Source of the DNA: a virus
DNA length: 57,851 nt
Direction: 5' to 3' (one strand)
Virus record (IMG/VR): IMGVR_UViG_3300044568_003733
Coordinates: 1 to 57,851 of that record
The notes under the pieces are model-generated. The model was given only the letters and a program-made list of their open reading frames with translations, was not told the DNA's origin and made no database searches. Shown one piece after another: positions 8,878 to 17,931 of this stretch (the first letter of the stretch is position 1; each line of letters opens with the position of its first letter). The position numbers and the translations under genes are program-made.

Positions 8878-8910
8878 ATTTCTCCTTATATTATCTTATG
8901 GTATTCAAAT

Positions 8911-8919
8911 ATTATATCA
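8911..8919 (-). promoter_or_regulatory. Extended -10 promoter for the minus-strand gene
   Basis: On the minus strand the bases read TGATATAAT, a full extended -10 element. It lies about 34 nt before the minus-strand ATG at 8877, leaving a short leader with an AAGGAGA ribosome site. No convincing -35 is seen, as usual for extended -10 promoters. Confidence 0.55.
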
Positions 8920-8978
8920 TAGAGGATTTACTAAATAAACTTCACTAGCTCCGACCTTTTTTATCTGTCGGCTGGACC

Positions 8979-9008
8979 TTTACAAAACCCCACCTAATAG
9001 TATATACT
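8979..9008 (+). promoter_or_regulatory. Promoter, predicted leaderless start for GH130-like gene
   Basis: TTTACA (8979-8984), an 18 nt spacer and TATACT (9003-9008) lie 6 nt before the ATG at 9015. There is no ribosome site, so the mRNA would begin at or next to the start codon. It is divergent from the minus-strand promoter 60 bp away. Confidence 0.5.
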
Positions 9009-9014
9009 TGAGAT

Positions 9015-10025
9015 ATGAATCTTGTACAAAAAGCGGTTACAAATGGCGGTAAATTAGTCCCTCTAGTTATTTCTAAAGGATTAACAAGTGGAACGGGATT
9101 AATGAACCCCTCCGTATTTATAGATGATGACGGGGACATATTAGTTAATCTTCGTCATGTGAATTACACCCTATATCACTCTGAAAATAGTCAAATGTTT
9201 CCATCTATATGGGGACCCCTATCTTATTTGCATCCAGAAAAAGATCAAAATCTAAGAACAACTAATTATATATGTAGGCTGGATAAAGATCTTGTTATGA
9301 CAGATTATTCTGTTATTGATACAAGTCTTTTAGATGTCCCGCCACTCTGGGAATTTGTTGGTCTTGAAGATGCCAGACTTGTTCAATGGGACGGCATATA
9401 CTATTGTATTGGCGTAAGAAGAGATACAACAAAAAATGGCGTAGGTAGAATGGAATTATCTAAAATAGAACTAGACAAAACAAATTGGTCTGCAAAAGAA
9501 GTGTCACGTATTAGGATACCTGCACCTGGAAATGATAGTTCATATTGTGAAAAAAATTGGTATCCAATACTAGATAAACCCTATCACTTTGTTAAATGGA
9601 CTTCTCCAGCAGAAATTGTAAGAACTTATCCAGATCTTCCCGCCAGATGTGATCAAGTGTCTCTTACTGAGAATATAAAAGTTCCTGCTGATCAAAGAGG
9701 CGGAAGCCAACTAATTCGCTGGAATAGTCTATATCTATCTATAACCCATGAAGTAAACCTATTTAATAATTACCTTAGTCAAAAAGATGGTGTATACCGA
9801 CATAGACTATGTGTCTGGGATGACGATTTAAATTTAATTGGAATTTCTCCAGAACCATTTTCATTTTTAGATGCACGTATAGAATTTGCTGCAGGAGCAG
9901 CAGTATACAATAATGATTTGCTGATATCTTTTGGTCTGCAAGATAATTGTGCGTTTGTTATTAAAGTTCCTGAGATAGTAGTAGAAGACATGATAGGGGA
10001 GGCATTACTAAATGAAATCAATTGA
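9015..10025 (+). CDS. GH130-like five-bladed propeller carbohydrate enzyme
   Basis: The 336-residue protein has signatures that I associate with GH130 (beta-mannoside phosphorylases and hydrolases): MNPSVFIDDDGDILVNLRH near the start, GLEDARLVQWDGIYYC in the middle (the EDAR box), EKNWYPI, a RGGSQLIRWNSLYLS block and AAGAAVYNNDLLISFG near the end. Members cleave or phosphorolyse beta-mannosides. Here the substrate is unknown, and a phage might use it to trim host or virion glycans (inference). It starts leaderless behind its own promoter and overlaps the next gene by 14 bases. Confidence 0.7.
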   Translation: MNLVQKAVTNGGKLVPLVISKGLTSGTGLMNPSVFIDDDGDILVNLRHVNYTLYHSENSQMFPSIWGPLSYLHPEKDQNLRTTNYICRLDKDLVMTDYSVIDTSLLDVPPLWEFVGLEDARLVQWDGIYYCIGVRRDTTKNGVGRMELSKIELDKTNWSAKEVSRIRIPAPGNDSSYCEKNWYPILDKPYHFVKWTSPAEIVRTYPDLPARCDQVSLTENIKVPADQRGGSQLIRWNSLYLSITHEVNLFNNYLSQKDGVYRHRLCVWDDDLNLIGISPEPFSFLDARIEFAAGAAVYNNDLLISFGLQDNCAFVIKVPEIVVEDMIGEALLNEIN

Positions 10026-10584
10026 AAAATTAATTGAAGATGCATCTCATGATATGTTTAATCCAATATTAAATTTTGAGATTGCTAATAAATATGAGGA
10101 ATTAAATCAAACAGCATCTGCTGTATCTTTTTATTTAAGAGCGGCAGAATATGGATATAATACTAATCCAGAAATTGTTTATACATCATTATTAAAAATG
10201 GCACATTGTTTTAATGATCAGGCTGGAAGAGAAAATAGTGTAACTCATGCTTTGCTTCAAGCTATTCAATATATGCCTAATAGACCTGAAGGATATTTTT
10301 TGCTTTCCCGTTTTTATGAGAGAGATCAAAAGTGGCAACAATGCTACACTTTCGCCGAAATAGGGTTGTTATATTCAAAAACAATTAATCAATTGCCAGC
10401 ATCAGTAGATTATCCAGGAGAGTATGGCCTACTATTTGAAAAAGCTGTAAGTGCATGGTGGATCGGCAAAAAGGAAGAATCTTTAAATATATTTTTAGAA
10501 TTATTAAAACAAGACATGTTAGATATTTATCGTAATGCAATAATATATAATTTGAAAAGAATTGATCCAAATGCTGCTATTTGA
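10012..10584 (+). CDS. TPR-like helical repeat protein
   Basis: A 190-residue, mostly helical protein. It has repeated pairs of helices with TPR-like small and aromatic spacing, for example ANKYEELNQTASAVSFYLRA, PEGYFLLSRFYERDQKWQQC and SAWWIGKKEESLNIFLELL. TPR regions often sit next to or inside glycosyltransferases in phage and bacterial glycan loci and act as protein-binding scaffolds. No catalytic motif is seen. It overlaps its neighbours on both sides, so it is translationally coupled to the GH130-like gene and the methyltransferase. Confidence 0.6.
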   Translation: MKSIEKLIEDASHDMFNPILNFEIANKYEELNQTASAVSFYLRAAEYGYNTNPEIVYTSLLKMAHCFNDQAGRENSVTHALLQAIQYMPNRPEGYFLLSRFYERDQKWQQCYTFAEIGLLYSKTINQLPASVDYPGEYGLLFEKAVSAWWIGKKEESLNIFLELLKQDMLDIYRNAIIYNLKRIDPNAAI

Positions 10585-11242
10585 TATTGGCGCAAATAGA
10601 GGAGATGCAGTAGTTGCAGGATTGAATAAAGGATTTGATAAGATTATTGCTTTAGAGCCCGCCCCCAAAATGTTTTATATGCTTTACAATAATTTTAAAA
10701 ACGACAAAAGAGTTATTCCACTTAAGTATGCTGTATCTGATTCTAATGACGAAAAAATTGAATTCTATGAATGTGTAGAAGATGGTCTTTCTACAATTGA
10801 AAAATCTTGGCTAACTGGAGAAGGTGCTATTTATAATGGCAAACAATTTAAAACTATTAAAGCTATTACTTGTACGATAGATTATCTTGTTGAAAAATAC
10901 GGCATTCCAGACTTAGTTAAAATAGATGTAGAGGGAGCAGAATCTCAAGTATTTGGAGGAATGACTTGCAAGCCAAAACAGTTATGTTTTGAATGGAGTC
11001 TATTTACCCTAGATCAGCATCTAGAGCAATTAAAGCGTCTTAGAGATGTTAATGGATACACAGAATTTGCGTTACAATATATTACAGATCATTTAGTAGA
11101 ACCTACAGTTTACCAATCAATGTCTATGATAGACTCTCTTCCTAAGTGGATTGAGGATACCAAAGATGAGTGGGAAAACGGCGGGTGGCTAGAATATGGG
11201 CTCAGACAAACTACAGACGTGGGAATGATTTGGGTAAAATGA
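10571..11242 (+). CDS. FkbM family methyltransferase
   Basis: A 223-residue SAM-dependent methyltransferase of the FkbM type (Methyltransf_21). The glycine-rich SAM loop is FDIGANRGD at the very start, followed by ALEPAP (acidic end of strand 2), a YAVSDSNDEKIEFYE block and PDLVKIDVEGAE, the family hallmark. FkbM enzymes O-methylate sugars and other small hydroxylated groups. I prefer the ATG at 10571 over a TTG at 10562; both lie inside the preceding gene. It probably methylates a glycan made by the neighbouring genes (inference). Confidence 0.8.
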   Translation: MLLFDIGANRGDAVVAGLNKGFDKIIALEPAPKMFYMLYNNFKNDKRVIPLKYAVSDSNDEKIEFYECVEDGLSTIEKSWLTGEGAIYNGKQFKTIKAITCTIDYLVEKYGIPDLVKIDVEGAESQVFGGMTCKPKQLCFEWSLFTLDQHLEQLKRLRDVNGYTEFALQYITDHLVEPTVYQSMSMIDSLPKWIEDTKDEWENGGWLEYGLRQTTDVGMIWVK

Positions 11243-11286
11243 TATATTTAAACACTAAGATTAATCTAAAGGATGGCTTAATATTT

Positions 11287-11304
11287 AGCCTTTTGCAAAA
11301 GGCT
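11287..11304. promoter_or_regulatory. 18 bp perfect palindrome, possible operator
   Basis: AGCCTTTTGCAAAAGGCT is perfectly self-complementary and sits across the -35 region of the promoter at 11319-11327. No T-run follows, so a terminator is unlikely. A GGCTTA direct repeat flanks it (11275-11280 and 11301-11306). It could be a protein-binding operator or a leader hairpin. Confidence 0.4.
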
Positions 11305-11318
11305 TATAGTACCGAGAA

Positions 11319-11327
11319 TGATATAAT
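11319..11327 (+). promoter_or_regulatory. Extended -10 promoter
   Basis: TGATATAAT, with the hexamer ending 6 nt before an ATG at 11334 that opens a 12-codon reading frame. A TSS near 11334 would make this a leaderless transcript. Confidence 0.5.
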
Positions 11328-11333
11328 ATAAAA

Positions 11334-11369
11334 ATGAGTAATACTACTGATAAAAAAGGAGATAATTAA
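11334..11369 (+). CDS. Possible 11-residue leader peptide
   Basis: The frame reads MSNTTDKKGDN and stops one base before the ATG at 11371. Its last codons contain the AAAGGAG ribosome site (11355-11361) of the next gene. If the upstream promoter makes a leaderless mRNA, this mini-ORF would be translated first and could couple or tune translation of the next gene. Coding is plausible but unproven at this length. Confidence 0.3.
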   Translation: MSNTTDKKGDN

Positions 11370-11370
11370 A

Positions 11371-11754
11371 ATGGCACACTTTGCAGAAATCGACGAGAAC
11401 AATATTGTTACTCGTGTATTAGTAGTAGATAACGCAAATGAAGACAATGGGCAAGAATTTCTTGCAGAGACTTTAGGTCTAGGCGGAACTTGGATTAAAA
11501 CTTCATACAACACTTCAGGTGGCGTACACATAAATGGCGGAACACCATTAAGAAAAAATTATGCTGGAATTGGATATTCATATGATGCAGAAAGAGATGC
11601 GTTTATCCCGCCGAAACCTTATAATTCATGGTTATTAAATGACGAAACATGTCTTTGGAGCGCCCCAACACCAATGCCTGTAGAAGAAGGCAAAATTTTT
11701 AAATGGGTTGAAGAAGATTTAAACTGGCAAGAAGTAGAAATGGCACAGGAGTAA
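11371..11754 (+). CDS. Conserved phage protein of unknown function (127 aa)
   Basis: I recognise the family: a small protein beginning MAHFAEIDENNIVTRVLVVD, with an NYAGIGYSYD segment, then FIPPKPYNSWLLNDETCLW. It is very common in marine and freshwater tailed phages, usually near tail-fibre genes, and has no established function. A structural or fibre-associated role is likely from context. It has an AAAGGAG ribosome site 9 nt before the start and a possible leader peptide upstream. A 67 nt gap to the next gene holds nothing recognisable. Confidence 0.75.
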   Translation: MAHFAEIDENNIVTRVLVVDNANEDNGQEFLAETLGLGGTWIKTSYNTSGGVHINGGTPLRKNYAGIGYSYDAERDAFIPPKPYNSWLLNDETCLWSAPTPMPVEEGKIFKWVEEDLNWQEVEMAQE

Positions 11755-11821
11755 TTTAAATTAATATAGGCGGATCTAGAGTAGTAATAATTAGATATCA
11801 AATATAGAAGTTAGGAATTAA

Positions 11822-12895
11822 ATGATATTTCATGTGGTAAGCCTACCTCACACTCAAACAACAGATGAGTATTCTAGTTGTGCCTTTACATCTAAAATAA
11901 TTGGTTTTTGTAAAATGATGAAGTCATTGGGACACACAATATATTTATATGCTGGTGAAGAAAATAAAGCTACATGTGATGAATTAATTACATGTATTAC
12001 TGAAGAGCAAAGAAAAGAAGCAGTAGGAGATAATCATTACACCACCGCCTCATTTGACACTAATTTACCACATTGGCAAATATTTAATAATAATGTAATT
12101 AATGAAATTAAAAAACGGGCAGGACAAAAGGACTTCCTCTGTTTTATAGGCGGAACATCTCATAAGCCAATTGCAGATGCTCTACCAGAATTTATGTCAG
12201 TAGAATTTGGTATAGGTTATGGAGCCACATTTGCTAAATATAGAGTTTGGGAATCATATGCTTGGATGCATTCAAATTATACTGGGTATAAAGATCCAAC
12301 AACAGTAGATGGATTATTTTACGATGAAGTAATTCCAGGATACTTTGATCCTACCGAATTTGCATTGCAAGAAGATAAAGAAGATTATTATTTATATCTG
12401 GGCAGACTAATAGATCGTAAAGGATATAATATAGCAGTAGAAGTTTGTAAGAAATTAAATAAAAGATTAATTATTGCTGGTCCTGGAACCCCGCCAGAAT
12501 ACGGTGAATATGTTGGAGTAATTGGTCCAGAAGAAAGAAAGAAATTAATAGGTGGGGCAATTGCATTATTTGCACCTACTCTTTATTTAGAACCATTTGG
12601 TAATATAGTTCCAGAAGCACATCTTTGCGGCACCCCAACAATAACTACAGACTGGGGAGCATTTACAGAAACAAATATTAATGGAGTAACAGGATATAGA
12701 TGTAGATCATTTCAAGAGTTTTGTGATGCTACAGAAAAGGTAAAATATTTAAATCCAGCACAAATATGGCGGAGGGCAGTGGACACTTACTCCCTTGAAG
12801 TAACCGCTCAAAAATATGATAAATACTTTAATAAATTACTTACTTTATGGGATGATGGCTGGTATAGTTATAAACCTGAAAGTGGTATAATTTAA
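11822..12895 (+). CDS. GT-B (GT4-like) glycosyltransferase
   Basis: A 357-residue protein. The C-terminal half is a clear GT4 donor domain: [28 protein letters not shown], and [20 protein letters not shown] with the E-x7-E catalytic pair, then [14 protein letters not shown]. The N-terminal half is a less conserved acceptor domain. It is the last enzyme of the glycan island, directly before the collagen-like fibre gene, which makes fibre glycosylation attractive (inference). The sugar is unknown. Confidence 0.85.
   Translation: MIFHVVSLPHTQTTDEYSSCAFTSKIIGFCKMMKSLGHTIYLYAGEENKATCDELITCITEEQRKEAVGDNHYTTASFDTNLPHWQIFNNNVINEIKKRAGQKDFLCFIGGTSHKPIADALPEFMSVEFGIGYGATFAKYRVWESYAWMHSNYTGYKDPTTVDGLFYDEVIPGYFDPTEFALQEDKEDYYLYLGRLIDRKGYNIAVEVCKKLNKRLIIAGPGTPPEYGEYVGVIGPEERKKLIGGAIALFAPTLYLEPFGNIVPEAHLCGTPTITTDWGAFTETNINGVTGYRCRSFQEFCDATEKVKYLNPAQIWRRAVDTYSLEVTAQKYDKYFNKLLTLWDDGWYSYKPESGII
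12883..12891 (+). promoter_or_regulatory. Extended -10 promoter, predicted leaderless start for fibre gene
   Basis: TGGTATAAT, with the hexamer ending 6 nt before the ATG at 12898. It overlaps the end of the preceding glycosyltransferase gene. No ribosome site is present, so a leaderless transcript is predicted. Confidence 0.55.
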
Positions 12896-12897
12896 AA

Positions 12898-14367
12898 ATG
12901 ACCACAGCTAAAGGCTTTCGCTATCCAGTATATTCAGACACTCCAGATGTCCCAAGAGATTTGGAATATTTAGCTGAAGATGTCGATACTTATTTAACAG
13001 CACATCCAGGACCAACTGGCCCATCAGGCCCATCAGGCCCATCAGGTCCATCAGGTCCATCAGGTCCATCAGGTGTTTCAGGCCCATCAGGTCCGTCAGG
13101 TCCGTCAGGTGCAACAGGTGCTACTGGTCCCACAGGACCAACTGGCGCAACTGGTCCGTCAGGTCCATCAGGAGCAACTGGAGCACAAGGAGCGGGAGTA
13201 ACAATACTTGGTAGCTATGCTACATTAGGCGCATTACAAACAGCACATCCTACAGGAGATCTTGGAGATGGATATGTTGTTGGTCCAGACTTATATGTTT
13301 GGGATGGAGATGAATGGTTAAATGTTGGTCCATTACAAGGTCCATCAGGTCCGTCAGGTCCATCAGGAGCATCAGGTCCATCAGGCCCAAGCGGCCCAAG
13401 TGGACCAAGCGGATCATCAGGGCCAACAGGGCCTGCACCAGCATTTTCAATAACATCAGATACTCCGCCATCTTCTCCAGTTACAGGACAAGCATGGTTT
13501 AATTCTACAAATGGAACACAATATACATATTATGATTCATATTGGGTAGAGGTTGGACAATCTTTAATTGGACCAACAGGTGCAACAGGACCTAGCGGAC
13601 CATCAGGACCATCAGGTGCTTCAGGTCCATCAGGACCAACTGGTGCAAATAGCACAGTATCAGGTCCATCAGGACCAAGTGGACCATCAGGCCCATCAGG
13701 CCCAAGTGGACCATCAGGCCCAAGTGGACCAAGTGGATCATCAGGATATACTCCAACTGGCTGGACAGCAATAATTACAAATCAAGCTGTAACATCTGGA
13801 ACTACGGTCACACTATCTGGACTTGGAACGTATAATAGACTTAAAATAATTTGGCATAGACAAGAAAGTAGTGGTGGCACACTTGCTTCTCCATCAGATA
13901 ATATAGATCATTTTTTAGTAGGATCTGTGAATGGTGGAGGATCAGGAAATAGTAAATTTGGATATAGCCAAGTAGAATTTATTGGATATTCATTAAGTTC
14001 ATTTTATGGAACTGGCGGAACTGGCGGAACTGGTTTGTCTGGATATGAATCAGCTGCGTATGGAGCAAATAATTCAGACCCTGGATTATTTATAGTTCCT
14101 TCAGGTCCTTCAGGAGGATCTATAGAAATTTTTGACAACTTATCTTCTACTGCAAAATCATACAATTTAATAGCAAATGGCCGACAAAGTATATCTAGCA
14201 CAGCATATCCAAAAATTAAATTTGTAACTGGAATGTGGGATAAGGCAGATCCTATTAGCTCAATTACTTTTGAATTACTTTATGGAAGCAATGGACAGTT
14301 TGGTAGAGTTATAGGCGGATCCGTTCAATTAGCTACATATTTTACAATACTAGGGAGTACACTATGA
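12898..14367 (+). CDS. Collagen-like tail fibre or adhesin
   Basis: A 489-residue protein with a short N-terminal anchor region (residues 1-40), a Gly-Pro-Ser/Thr collagen-like stretch (about 40-100), a small globular linker ([20 protein letters not shown]), more GPSG triplets (about 142-180), another linker with [15 protein letters not shown], a third collagen run (about 225-284) and a C-terminal beta-rich head of about 200 residues starting [14 protein letters not shown]. Collagen-like triplets trimerise fibre shafts in phage tails. The interrupted plan (shaft, knob, shaft, knob, shaft, head) is typical of receptor-binding fibres. Its many Ser and Thr residues could be glycosylated by the upstream enzymes (inference). 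Confidence 0.85.
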   Translation: MTTAKGFRYPVYSDTPDVPRDLEYLAEDVDTYLTAHPGPTGPSGPSGPSGPSGPSGPSGVSGPSGPSGPSGATGATGPTGPTGATGPSGPSGATGAQGAGVTILGSYATLGALQTAHPTGDLGDGYVVGPDLYVWDGDEWLNVGPLQGPSGPSGPSGASGPSGPSGPSGPSGSSGPTGPAPAFSITSDTPPSSPVTGQAWFNSTNGTQYTYYDSYWVEVGQSLIGPTGATGPSGPSGPSGASGPSGPTGANSTVSGPSGPSGPSGPSGPSGPSGPSGPSGSSGYTPTGWTAIITNQAVTSGTTVTLSGLGTYNRLKIIWHRQESSGGTLASPSDNIDHFLVGSVNGGGSGNSKFGYSQVEFIGYSLSSFYGTGGTGGTGLSGYESAAYGANNSDPGLFIVPSGPSGGSIEIFDNLSSTAKSYNLIANGRQSISSTAYPKIKFVTGMWDKADPISSITFELLYGSNGQFGRVIGGSVQLATYFTILGSTL

Positions 14368-14606
14368 TAGATGTAACAGAAATAAATATTTCTACTGGAG
14401 AAGTTACTGAAAGAGAATATACTCAAGAAGAAATAGATAAAAGAATAGAACTTGAGTCTAATCCTCCACAAAAAATTATTGACATAAGATCTCAAGATCA
14501 ATTTTTAGAAAATGAAGAAATTATTGCATTAAAACAATCTGCTATAGATAAATTAAAGGCATTGGGTTTAACAGAAGAAGAAGCTAAAGCATTGGCAGGT
14601 ATATAA
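14364..14606 (+). CDS. Small acidic fibre-associated protein (80 aa)
   Basis: An 80-residue, charged, helical protein ending [17 protein letters not shown]. It starts in an ATGA overlap with the fibre gene and is followed by another collagen-like gene. Small proteins of this size and position often act as fibre assembly partners, but no family assignment is firm. Function unknown. Confidence 0.65.
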   Translation: MIDVTEINISTGEVTEREYTQEEIDKRIELESNPPQKIIDIRSQDQFLENEEIIALKQSAIDKLKALGLTEEEAKALAGI

Positions 14607-14607
14607 C

Positions 14608-15156
14608 GTGCCAATAGATTTTCCAAATTCTCCAACTTTAAATGATGTTCACACAGTAGGAAGTAATTCCTGGAAATGGGATGCAACATCTTGGAATCTT
14701 GTAAGAAGTATTGGCCCATCTGGTCCTACTGGAGCAACAGGGCCTACAGGGCCAACTGGACCTAGCGGAGCAACTGGACCATCTGGAGCAACTGGTCCTA
14801 CTGGAGTAACAGGACCAAGCGGTGCGGCATCAGTATATGCTATAAATACTCAAACAGCATCTTATACTGCAGTATATTCAGATTCTTCAGCAATAGTAAG
14901 AATGAATGTTGGATCTTCAAATACATTTAGTATTCCTGTATCAACAAGCCCTACCGACTTTGAAATAGGATCATCAATAACAGTTTGGCAAATGGGTTCT
15001 GGTCAAACAACTATTCAAGCCTCAAATTCTGGAACTACAACAATACAATCAACAGGCGCATCTGCTGCCGCTCCAAAATTAAGAACTCAATATAGTTCAG
15101 CCGTAATAACTAAAGTAGCGGCAAATTTATGGTATGTGGCTGGAGATGTGGTTTGA
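14608..15156 (+). CDS. Short collagen-like tail protein
   Basis: A 182-residue protein with a GTG start. Residues 1-33 form an N-terminal module ([18 protein letters not shown]) like those that attach phage fibres. About 35-72 is a Gly-Pro-Ser/Thr collagen run. The C-terminal 110 residues form a beta-rich domain ([20 protein letters not shown] through to GDVV) that resembles a fibre trimer head. It follows the 80-residue protein by one base and is probably part of the fibre complex. Confidence 0.75.
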   Translation: MPIDFPNSPTLNDVHTVGSNSWKWDATSWNLVRSIGPSGPTGATGPTGPTGPSGATGPSGATGPTGVTGPSGAASVYAINTQTASYTAVYSDSSAIVRMNVGSSNTFSIPVSTSPTDFEIGSSITVWQMGSGQTTIQASNSGTTTIQSTGASAAAPKLRTQYSSAVITKVAANLWYVAGDVV

Positions 15157-16044
15157 TTGCGTCATCTAATAGGAATATTTTCTTCTGAAATATCAAAGAG
15201 AACATTTGTAAGTGGCGGAACATTATCTTCTGATTCAACATATTATTATAGAACATTTACTGGTACAGATAATTTAATAATAACTGGACCAAGTATCTCT
15301 GTTGAATATTTAGTAATTGCAGGTGGAGGTAGTGGTGGTTGGGGTGGAGGCGGTGGAGGTGCAGGTGGAGTCAGATCTTCATCAGCAACATTAACTGCTG
15401 GCTTGTATCCTGCAACAGTTGGTGCAGGCGGAGCTTATTATATAACTGGAACAAACCCATCATCATTTAATTCATTTGAGTCTGCAGGCGGAGGAGTAGG
15501 GTCAACAAACAGTTTTGGAGCAGGAGCAAATAATGGAGGTTCAGGCGGCGGAGCAAGTGGTACTGGTGGGGCTTCCATAGCTGCAGGTTTTGGAAATACT
15601 CCAGCAACATCCCCTTCTCAAGGAAATAATGGAGGACCTGGTTCTGTCGGACACGGCGGTGGTGGTGGTGCAGGGGCATCTGGTGGAGCAGCTAGTGGAA
15701 ATTATGGTGGCTCTGGAGGAAATGGAACCAATTCTTATTCATCTTGGGCTTCAGCAACATCTACTGGAGTTAGTGGATATTATGCAGGAGGAGGTGGCGG
15801 TGGAAGCGTTGAAGTTGCTTATCAAGCTACTGGAGGTTTAGGCGGTGGTGGCTCAGGTGGATATATTTATAATCAAGATACTCAGCCATATAACGATTTA
15901 AATTTAGGAGCAACAAATTCTGGATCTGGTGGCGGTGGTGGAGGAAACGGAGTTGTTGGATCGGGATACAATCAGGCATATCCTGGAAACGGCGGTTCTG
16001 GTATAGTTATAGTTAGATACTTAAAATCAGCAGTAGGAGGATAA
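15157..16044 (+). CDS. Glycine-rich tail adhesin
   Basis: A 295-residue protein that begins with a TTG directly after the previous stop; no better start is visible. After a beta-rich N-terminal module it has a long glycine-rich region (about 55-290) with runs such as GGGGGGAGGV and the conserved block LTAGLYPATVGAGG, as in phage glycine-rich tail adhesins whose polyglycine-II helices form receptor-binding tips. It ends IVIVRYLKSA, a typical closing strand. The 3' end overlaps the next ATG by one base. Confidence 0.75.
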   Translation: MRHLIGIFSSEISKRTFVSGGTLSSDSTYYYRTFTGTDNLIITGPSISVEYLVIAGGGSGGWGGGGGGAGGVRSSSATLTAGLYPATVGAGGAYYITGTNPSSFNSFESAGGGVGSTNSFGAGANNGGSGGGASGTGGASIAAGFGNTPATSPSQGNNGGPGSVGHGGGGGAGASGGAASGNYGGSGGNGTNSYSSWASATSTGVSGYYAGGGGGGSVEVAYQATGGLGGGGSGGYIYNQDTQPYNDLNLGATNSGSGGGGGGNGVVGSGYNQAYPGNGGSGIVIVRYLKSAVGG

Positions 16045-17906
16045 TGTCTTATCAATTAAAAATATTAAAAGACCACCCTATTGTATATTATCCAATATCT
16101 GAAACATATACTTCATTAATAGGCTCATATCAAGATGTATTAGACACATATGATACATATCAAGAATTTGAAGATGATTTTTCAACATACAGGGAAATAG
16201 TATCCAATACTATATTTGATAAATCTGGATGTGGAAATGATGGTATATATCAAGGAGATCTAACAGATACATTTTTACCATTAACATCTGGCGGAAGTCA
16301 TGCAGCAAAAATAACAAATACAAACTACATGCTAGTTCCTACTACTTTTGATTATTATGGTTCTACAGCATCAGGCGGGTTTGGAAATAAATATACATCA
16401 GATAATGATTTTACAATAGAAGCATGGATATACCCAAATATACCTACTACTAATTTAACTACTATTTTTGCCGACCCAGCAAATGATGTTGGAGTATTCT
16501 GGCAAAGAGGAAATATTATATTTAAGCTTGACTCAGAAATACTAAACTATACCGTTCCATATTTTAAAAAAGCCCTACATATTGTAGCCGTATATTCAGT
16601 TTTTCAAATGATAATTTATGTAGATGGTAAGGCGGTGGCTTCAAAAGATCTTACAGATTTTACTTTTACAAACACATCCCTATCTTTACAAATTGGTCCT
16701 ACAGCACATGCTACAGATTCATTTATTGTAGATGATCCAGCAGTATATAGGTATGCTTTATCTGCTACTCAAATTTTAAATCATTATAATGACAATGGGT
16801 TCTTGCCACCAATACAAATAGCATACCCAGATAATGGACAGATATTTGAATTTTATGATAATAGCATTAGTTCTCAATACAGATATTCTTATCCAGCCGA
16901 TAGATCTTGGGAATACTTTTTAACCGATGATTTATATTATAATAGAGATGACAATGCAATTGAAATAGCATACTCTGAAAGCGGAGTTTCAAAAACTGTA
17001 TACCTAACAGACTTAGTTACTATTCCGCTGGGAATTACAATGGATTCTTCTAAAATTGAATGGTATGGCGATAATGGAATTATGGTGGAAACCAGTATAG
17101 ATAACTCTACATGGGTTCAATGCATGAATGGTGAATCAATCCCTCAATATAAATTAAATAGTTTTAATTCCTCAGGCTTTGTTTATTTAAAGATAACCTT
17201 ATCCACCACAGACAATAGTAAATATCTTCCTAAGATTTCTAATTTAACTTTATCTTTTTATAATGATCAAGTAATGTATGCCCAAAATGGTGGAAGCTAT
17301 ATGTCGACATTTGCTGATTTGGCTGGTATATCAGATCCAGCAATAAGCCTTGGTCCTAATAAATATCCTATTTTATCTAGAGATTATAGGAATGGAATTA
17401 GGGTTCCAGCAAATTCTGGATTTTATATTAATTCCAATATACCCGTAAAGACTATAGAGTTTTTCTATACGCCAGACGCAATTACAAATAGCGGATTAAT
17501 TTCTTCTATTTCAAATAACGGCTATGCGGCATCGAACTTCTCTTGGTCCTCTGGGACAATTAGTAAAACCAACATAAATTCAATATATGTAAATGGAGTA
17601 AATAAGTCCTCAGCAACTAGCATATCTAATGTTTTTACATCTAAAGATCTTCACCATGTGGTCATAACTTATACAAATTCAATTTACGGCCCGCTTAAAT
17701 TTAATAATGCTTCAGGAGTAGGCGTAGGGTCCTTAATTCAAAATGTTGCCCTATACGAGGATCAATTTACGGGAACTCAAATATCAAATCATTATGATCT
17801 ATATCTAGGTAGGGCTTCTGTAATATGCCAAGATTCGACTATAAACTTGACAGAAAATTCAGCTCAGGCTTATAATAATGACTGGCTCGTGATACAAAAC
17901 GTATAA
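16044..17906 (+). CDS. LamG/concanavalin-like tail adhesin
   Basis: A 620-residue protein with two LamG-like jellyroll segments. The first (about 50-245) has NDFTIEAWIYP, then HIVAVYSVFQMIIYVDGK and DPAVYRYALSATQILNHYND. The second (about 460-600) has KTIEFFYTP, HHVVITYTN and NVALYEDQFTGTQISNHYD. Between them lies a beta-rich region of unclear fold. LamG domains bind glycans, so this is a likely receptor-binding or virion-decorating protein. A GGAGGATA ribosome site precedes the ATG. It closes the fibre block. Confidence 0.75.
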   Translation: MSYQLKILKDHPIVYYPISETYTSLIGSYQDVLDTYDTYQEFEDDFSTYREIVSNTIFDKSGCGNDGIYQGDLTDTFLPLTSGGSHAAKITNTNYMLVPTTFDYYGSTASGGFGNKYTSDNDFTIEAWIYPNIPTTNLTTIFADPANDVGVFWQRGNIIFKLDSEILNYTVPYFKKALHIVAVYSVFQMIIYVDGKAVASKDLTDFTFTNTSLSLQIGPTAHATDSFIVDDPAVYRYALSATQILNHYNDNGFLPPIQIAYPDNGQIFEFYDNSISSQYRYSYPADRSWEYFLTDDLYYNRDDNAIEIAYSESGVSKTVYLTDLVTIPLGITMDSSKIEWYGDNGIMVETSIDNSTWVQCMNGESIPQYKLNSFNSSGFVYLKITLSTTDNSKYLPKISNLTLSFYNDQVMYAQNGGSYMSTFADLAGISDPAISLGPNKYPILSRDYRNGIRVPANSGFYINSNIPVKTIEFFYTPDAITNSGLISSISNNGYAASNFSWSSGTISKTNINSIYVNGVNKSSATSISNVFTSKDLHHVVITYTNSIYGPLKFNNASGVGVGSLIQNVALYEDQFTGTQISNHYDLYLGRASVICQDSTINLTENSAQAYNNDWLVIQNV

Positions 17907-17907
17907 C

Positions 17908-17928
17908 TTTGTCAAACCTTTGGACAAA
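17908..17928. promoter_or_regulatory. Inverted repeat TTTGTC-N9-GACAAA
   Basis: A 6 bp inverted repeat (17908-17913 with 17923-17928) just after the LamG gene and just before the head-gene promoter. No T-run follows. It may be an operator or a weak hairpin. Confidence 0.25.
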
Positions 17929-17931
17929 ATC

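Noticed and set aside
13250-13502. Reading frames on both strands within the collagen-like region
   Set aside because: They are shadows of the GPSG triplet codons and have Leu/Met/Asp- or Arg/Ser-only composition.
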